64,000 nucleotides of DNA from assembly GCA_041685735.1 (NCBI GenBank), contig JAWLFE010000007.1, positions 1 through 64,000 of the forward strand, in the 5' to 3' direction. Both the position numbers and the translations under genes were made by a program. Each line of letters starts with the position of its first letter. Position 1 is the stretch's first letter. The DNA comes from CSSed11-175R1 sp041685735. GTDB lineage: Bacteria > Actinomycetota > Nitriliruptoria > Nitriliruptorales > Nitriliruptoraceae. The notes under the pieces are model-generated. The model was given only the letters and a program-made list of their open reading frames with translations, was not told the DNA's origin and made no database searches. Of the stretch, positions 59,947 through 64,000 are shown one piece after another.

Positions 59947-60056
59947 GATCGTTGACTCCCCGGTCAGACCTGGCTGACCGGACGGATCGCGTCCAGCCAC
60001 CACGCAGTGCCCCATGCACCTGCGTCGGAGCAGAGGTCAACAGACCGGGAGGACGA

Positions 60057-60062
60057 TGTCAA
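60057..60062 (-). promoter_or_regulatory. Candidate -35 TTGACA upstream of the repeat-tail membrane protein
   Basis: A consensus TTGACA on the minus strand between mfd and the membrane gene. The matching -10 (TGACCT, 17 nt away) is weak. Confidence 0.3.
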
Positions 60063-60084
60063 GTACGCATCGGCCGGACAGCAG

Positions 60085-63000
60085 TCAACGTTTCGGCGCG
60101 GCGAACAGCTCGCGCACCGTTCCCGCCACCCACGCAACCAGGTCATCGGGCTTGGGCCGAGGCAGCGGGATGAGCAGGACCTGCTGCTCACGTTTGAGCA
60201 CCGCCTTCGGGAAGCGCCGCTCGATCCGGACGAGCTGCGAGTCCTTGAGATCCACGGGCGCGATGCGAAGCTGATCACGGGGCGTCAGCGTGACCTCGGT
60301 CACCCCCCAGCGCCGCAGGGCCGCCTTCAGCGCCGCGATGGTCACCAGGCGCTCCGCCGGTTCGGGCAACGGGCCGAACCGGTCGGTCAGCTCCGCACGG
60401 ACCTCCTTGACGCCGCCGGCATCCCGCACCGCGGAGATGCGCTTGTAGAGCTCGAGGCGCTGGGTCGCATCCTCGACGTAGTCATGCGGCAGGTGGGCAT
60501 CGACCGGCAGTTCCAGTTTGATGTCCACCTGCTCCTCGGCCGGCTGCCCGGTGAGCTCCGCGACCTCCTCCTTGAGCAACTGGGAGTACATGTCGAAGCC
60601 GACCGCGGCCACGTGCCCGGACTGCTCCGCGCCGACGACGTTGCCGGCGCCCCGGAGCTCGAGGTCGCGCATCGCGATCGCAAGACCGGACCCCAGGCGG
60701 GTGTGCTCGGCGAGCGTCTTGAGGCGCTCGTAGGCCGGCTCGGTGATCGAGGCACCCTCGGGGAAGAGCAGGTAGGCGTAGCCACGCTCCGCGGACCGTC
60801 CGACGCGACCTCGCAGCTGGTGCAGTTGGGCGAGGCCGAGCAGGTCCGCGCGCTCGATGATGAGCGTGTTCGCGTTGGAGACATCCAGTCCGGATTCGAT
60901 GATGGTGGTGCAGACGAGCACGTCGAACTCGTGCTCCCAGAACCGCACCATGATCCGTTCGAGTTGCCGTTCGTCCATCTGGCCATGAGCGACCTCGACC
61001 CTCGCATCGGGTACCAGTTCCGCGATCCCGGCGGCCACCCGGTGGATCGAGCTGACCTGGTTGTGGACGTAGTAGACCTGTCCGTCACGCAGGAGTTCGC
61101 GACGGATGGCCAACGCGACCTGCGCCTCGTCGAACGGCTGCACCGAGGTCATCACCGGTTGCCGGTCCTCCGGCGGGGTCTCGATCGTCGACAGGTCACG
61201 GATCCCGGAGACCGCCATCTCCAGGGTGCGCGGGATCGGGGTGGCGGACATCGACAGGACGTCGACCGAGGTGCGCAGCTCCTTCAAGCGCTCCTTCTGC
61301 GCGACACCGAAGCGTTGCTCCTCATCGACGATCACGAGGCCGAGGTTCTTCCACTCGACGCTCTTGGCGAGCAGCGCGTGGGTGCCGATCACGACGTCGA
61401 CCGTGCCGGCGGCCAGGCCGGCGAGCGTCTGCCGGCGGTCCTTGTCGGTCACGAACCGGCTGAGCTCCTCGACCATGACCGGGAAGCCGGAGAAACGTTC
61501 ACGGAAGGTCTCCAGGTGCTGCTGCGCGAGGATCGTGGTGGGCACGAGCACCGCGACCTGGTAGCCGTCGAACACCGCCTTGCCGGCGGCGCGGATCGCG
61601 ACCTCGGTCTTGCCGAACCCGACGTCACCGGCCAACAGTCGATCCATCGGCAGCGGCGCCTCCATGTCCTGCTTGATCTCGTCGGCGACGGTCAACTGAT
61701 CGGTGGTCTCGACGTGTGCGAAGGAGTCCTCGAGTTCCGCCTGCATCGCACCGTCCGGGCTGAAGGCCGTCCCCTGCGAGTGCATCCGGGCCGTATACAG
61801 CCGGATGAGGTCCGCGGCGATGTCCCGGACCGCCTTGCGTACCCGGTTCTTGGCCCGTTCCCACTGCGCACCACCGAGGCTCATGACCGAGGGCGTCTCG
61901 CCGCCCTGGTAACGGGCGATCGCGTCGACCTGGTCGGACGGCACGTAGAGCGTGTCGCCGTCGGCGTACTCGAGCAGCACGTAATCGCGCTTGGCGGTGC
62001 GGCCGTCCATGCCCGGGAACTCACGGGTGACCATGCCGCGGTAGCGCCCGACCCCGTGGGTGTGGTGGACGACGGCGTCGCCTTCGGCCAACTGCAACAC
62101 CGCGTCCGCCGCCGTCGTGCGGGTCCCCATGCGGCGGCTGGCGCGGCGTCGGCGCGGACCGAAGACATCCCACGTCCCGAGCACGGCGAGGTCGAGGTCA
62201 TCGGAGAGGAACCCGGTGCGCAGGGGGCTGACCGCGATCTCGACCCTGGCGCCGGGGGGATCGGCGGGCAGGCTGGCGGACACCGATGCGGGCACGCCCT
62301 GTTCGGCGAGGACGTCGGCGATGCGGCGAGCCGGTCCGTCGGCATCGACCGAGACCACGACACGGGCGCCGTCACGGAGCAGGCCCTGCAGCCGCTCGGC
62401 GAGCGTGACGATGTCGCCCCGGAACGAGGTCCAGGGCGTCGCCTGCAGACCCCGGGGGCCGGTGCCGTCCGAGGCGAACGCGCCGAGCCGCCAGACCGAC
62501 CGGGGCCCTCGCTCCAGCAACTCCCCGGGGCGGGCGAACCCATCCTGACCGACCGGGGCCTCGCCTCCGACGCTGGCGACCGTCTGCCAGGCCGTGTCCG
62601 CCAGGACCTCGGCCTCCTGACGCAGTTTGGTCGCCCGGTCCTCCAGCAGCATCGGATCGATCAGGGCGAGCCCGGCGGACGGGGGGAGGAAGTCGACCAG
62701 CAGCGCGGGCTCCGGGGTCAGCATCGTGACCAGCGACTCGGCACCGTCGAAGACCTGACCCTCTGCGAGCTGATCGAGTTCGCTCGTCAGCTGCGGCCAG
62801 TCCGCGATCGCCGTGCGCGCCCGCTCACGCAGGTCGTCATCCAGCACCAGTTCCCGCGCCGCGTCGATGACCACCTCGTCGGCCGCGTTCGTCGACCGCT
62901 GATCACCGACGGAGAAGGCCCGCAGCGATTCCAGGTCATCGCCCCAGAACTCGACCCGCACCGCGTGGTCGCCGGCGGTCGGGAACACATCGATGATGCC

Positions 63001-63603
63001 GCCGCGCACCGCGAACTCTCCGCGGGCCTCCACCTGCGGGGTCCGGCTGTAGCCGAGCGCCGCCAAGCCGTCGATGAGCGCGTCGAAACCCTCCCAGGAG
63101 CGGTCGAGGACGATCGGGCGCTGCTGTCCGAGCCGGGGGTCCATCGGCTGCAGTGCCGCGCGGACCGGTGCCACGATCGCCAGGAGCGGTTCATCGTGCT
63201 CGTCCGGGTGCTGCAGTCGGTCGAGCACGGCCAGCCGTCGACCCACCGTGCGCGGCTGCGGTGACAGGCGCTCGTGAGGCAGCGTCTCCCAGGCCGGGAA
63301 CATCCCCACGCGCGCCTCACCGAGGAAGGCGGCGAGACCGTCCGCGATGGCCTCCGCGTCTGACGTCCGGGGGACCAGGACCAGCAACGGCGCGGCCTGC
63401 TCGGCCAACAGGCTCAGCAGGTATGGGCGGACCGCAGGCGACGCGACGACATCGCCCGGAGCTGGGCCGCCGTCCCAGACATCACGGCCGCGGCGCAGCG
63501 ACGGCGCCAGGGCGCCGGACGCCAGCCCGGGATCGAGGACGTCGTCGACCGAGCGTGGCTGCGCGACCCCACCGGCCGCCGGTGGCGGCGGGACGTCGGT
63601 CAC
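60085..63603 (-). CDS. mfd: Transcription-repair coupling factor Mfd (1,172 aa)
   Basis: Displaces stalled RNA polymerase and recruits UvrAB. Domains in order: UvrB-like N-terminal (1-400), RNA polymerase interaction domain (about 460-530), RecG-like helicase with Walker A G-D-V-G-F-G-K-T at about 661, D-E-E-Q-R-F-G-V (helicase motif II), and T-A-T-P-I-P-R-T-like M-S-A-T-P-I-P-R-T, then the TRCF domain. The length is typical. Coupled by ATGA (63600-63603) to the DUF4191 gene. Confidence 0.97.
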   Translation of the reverse strand: MTDVPPPPAAGGVAQPRSVDDVLDPGLASGALAPSLRRGRDVWDGGPAPGDVVASPAVRPYLLSLLAEQAAPLLVLVPRTSDAEAIADGLAAFLGEARVGMFPAWETLPHERLSPQPRTVGRRLAVLDRLQHPDEHDEPLLAIVAPVRAALQPMDPRLGQQRPIVLDRSWEGFDALIDGLAALGYSRTPQVEARGEFAVRGGIIDVFPTAGDHAVRVEFWGDDLESLRAFSVGDQRSTNAADEVVIDAARELVLDDDLRERARTAIADWPQLTSELDQLAEGQVFDGAESLVTMLTPEPALLVDFLPPSAGLALIDPMLLEDRATKLRQEAEVLADTAWQTVASVGGEAPVGQDGFARPGELLERGPRSVWRLGAFASDGTGPRGLQATPWTSFRGDIVTLAERLQGLLRDGARVVVSVDADGPARRIADVLAEQGVPASVSASLPADPPGARVEIAVSPLRTGFLSDDLDLAVLGTWDVFGPRRRRASRRMGTRTTAADAVLQLAEGDAVVHHTHGVGRYRGMVTREFPGMDGRTAKRDYVLLEYADGDTLYVPSDQVDAIARYQGGETPSVMSLGGAQWERAKNRVRKAVRDIAADLIRLYTARMHSQGTAFSPDGAMQAELEDSFAHVETTDQLTVADEIKQDMEAPLPMDRLLAGDVGFGKTEVAIRAAGKAVFDGYQVAVLVPTTILAQQHLETFRERFSGFPVMVEELSRFVTDKDRRQTLAGLAAGTVDVVIGTHALLAKSVEWKNLGLVIVDEEQRFGVAQKERLKELRTSVDVLSMSATPIPRTLEMAVSGIRDLSTIETPPEDRQPVMTSVQPFDEAQVALAIRRELLRDGQVYYVHNQVSSIHRVAAGIAELVPDARVEVAHGQMDERQLERIMVRFWEHEFDVLVCTTIIESGLDVSNANTLIIERADLLGLAQLHQLRGRVGRSAERGYAYLLFPEGASITEPAYERLKTLAEHTRLGSGLAIAMRDLELRGAGNVVGAEQSGHVAAVGFDMYSQLLKEEVAELTGQPAEEQVDIKLELPVDAHLPHDYVEDATQRLELYKRISAVRDAGGVKEVRAELTDRFGPLPEPAERLVTIAALKAALRRWGVTEVTLTPRDQLRIAPVDLKDSQLVRIERRFPKAVLKREQQVLLIPLPRPKPDDLVAWVAGTVRELFAAPKR

Positions 63604-64000
63604 CGCGGCTTCGGCCGCTTGCGGTTGGCCGCGGCCATCGGATCGATGCCCTTGGGTACCGGGGCGCCCCGATCCAGCGGCTTGAGTCGCCGTTCGAGCT
63701 TGGGCACCTCACCCTTCTTCAGTTCGCGGGGCAACTTGGTGATGGTGCCCTGCAGCTTGTTCAGCGCCACCTGGCCCTCATCGTCGCCCACCACGATCGA
63801 GGTGATGGTCGTGTCACCCACCACGCGCTTCAGGCGCTTGCGCTCCTTGGCCAGCAGGCCCTTGACCCGTTGGCTGGAGCCCTCCCCGACCAGCACGATC
63901 CCGCACCGCCCGACGACCCGGTGCACCATGTCCTGCTTGGCGTTGACCGCGACGGCGGGCGTGAGGAAGAACTGTCCGCGCATGATGTTCAGCACGGCCG
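63600..64000 (-). CDS. DUF4191 protein, 5' end beyond the window
   Basis: The visible C-terminal part matches actinobacterial DUF4191: A-V-N-A-K-Q-D-M-V-H-R-V-V-G-R-C-G-I-V-L-V-G-E-G, G-L-L-A-K-E-R-K-R-L-K-R, and K-L-P-R-E-L-K-K-G. Family members have two N-terminal membrane spans, which would lie off the window; the frame is open to the edge. It is upstream of mfd and coupled to it. Function unknown. Confidence 0.88.
   Translation of the reverse strand, partial: AVLNIMRGQFFLTPAVAVNAKQDMVHRVVGRCGIVLVGEGSSQRVKGLLAKERKRLKRVVGDTTITSIVVGDDEGQVALNKLQGTITKLPRELKKGEVPKLERRLKPLDRGAPVPKGIDPMAAANRKRPKPR

Noticed and set aside
60007..63264. 1,085-residue plus-strand open frame
   Set aside because: Exact antisense of mfd, which is unmistakable on the minus strand.

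Overview
The window is high-GC DNA (roughly 70% G+C by eye) from a member of the Actinomycetota. Family-level signs are a DUF4191 gene next to mfd, the eno - ftsB/divIC - DUF501 - ppx neighbourhood, a Septum_form lipoprotein, -10 elements of the TAGNNT/TANNNT type and pervasive ATGA start/stop overlaps. The strongly acidic proteins would fit a deep-branching, possibly salt-tolerant class such as Nitriliruptoria, but this placement is inference.

Left half (about 0.3-34.6 kb): a contractile injection system (CIS) locus of the extracellular/actinobacterial type. A minus-strand operon runs from 29076 to 3209: Septum_form-like lipoprotein, DUF4280 PAAR-like tip, sheath, tube 1, small tail-assembly protein, DUF6760 protein (59 aa), tube 2, unknown 164-aa protein, LysM tube/baseplate adaptor, gp27/gp5-type spike, gp25, baseplate J, tail protein I, a zinc-ribbon tail-anchored protein, the DUF4255 tube terminator, and three paralogous proteins (735, 825 and 3,029 aa). 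Each paralogue has a probably cytosolic beta-domain N-terminus, one membrane span and a long array of carboxypeptidase-regulatory-like repeats. A second minus-strand operon (34624-30306) encodes the CIS AAA+ ATPase and a membrane NTPase with TPR/Sel1-like repeats. Between them on the plus strand lie a frameshifted gene with a cargo-like GNAA motif and a translationally coupled DcrB/DUF1795-like protein. A second GNAAV-motif protein lies beyond the other end of the locus (1902-892). There is no capsid, terminase, integrase or T6SS membrane complex, and I could not recognise a tape-measure protein or a classical tail fibre.

Right half (about 35-64 kb): mostly housekeeping genes. These are mdh, folD, purH and purN; a decayed NlpC/P60 gene; small membrane and unknown genes; tRNA-Leu(UAA); a Nudix-YjeF_N fusion; a ppx/gppA - DUF501 - S1-domain cluster; a diiron ferritin-like protein; ftsB/divIC and eno; a zinc-ribbon membrane protein; mazG; and a PpiC/SurA-type foldase lipoprotein. 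They are followed by a zinc-homeostasis island: a Fur/Zur-family regulator, ZnuB, His-rich ZnuA, ZnuC, an ArsR/SmtB repressor with an intact alpha5 zinc-site motif, and a His-rich small protein. A kinase-fold orphan sits inside the island. Then come xthA, an MFS transporter, a Pro/Gln-repeat membrane protein, mfd, and a DUF4191 gene cut by the right edge.

The most interesting part is the CIS. Unlike freely released Afp/PVC particles, its operon carries many membrane-linked parts (lipoprotein, tail-anchored zinc ribbon, three docking-type membrane proteins, membrane NTPase). This suggests a particle that works at, or is tethered to, the cell's own envelope.
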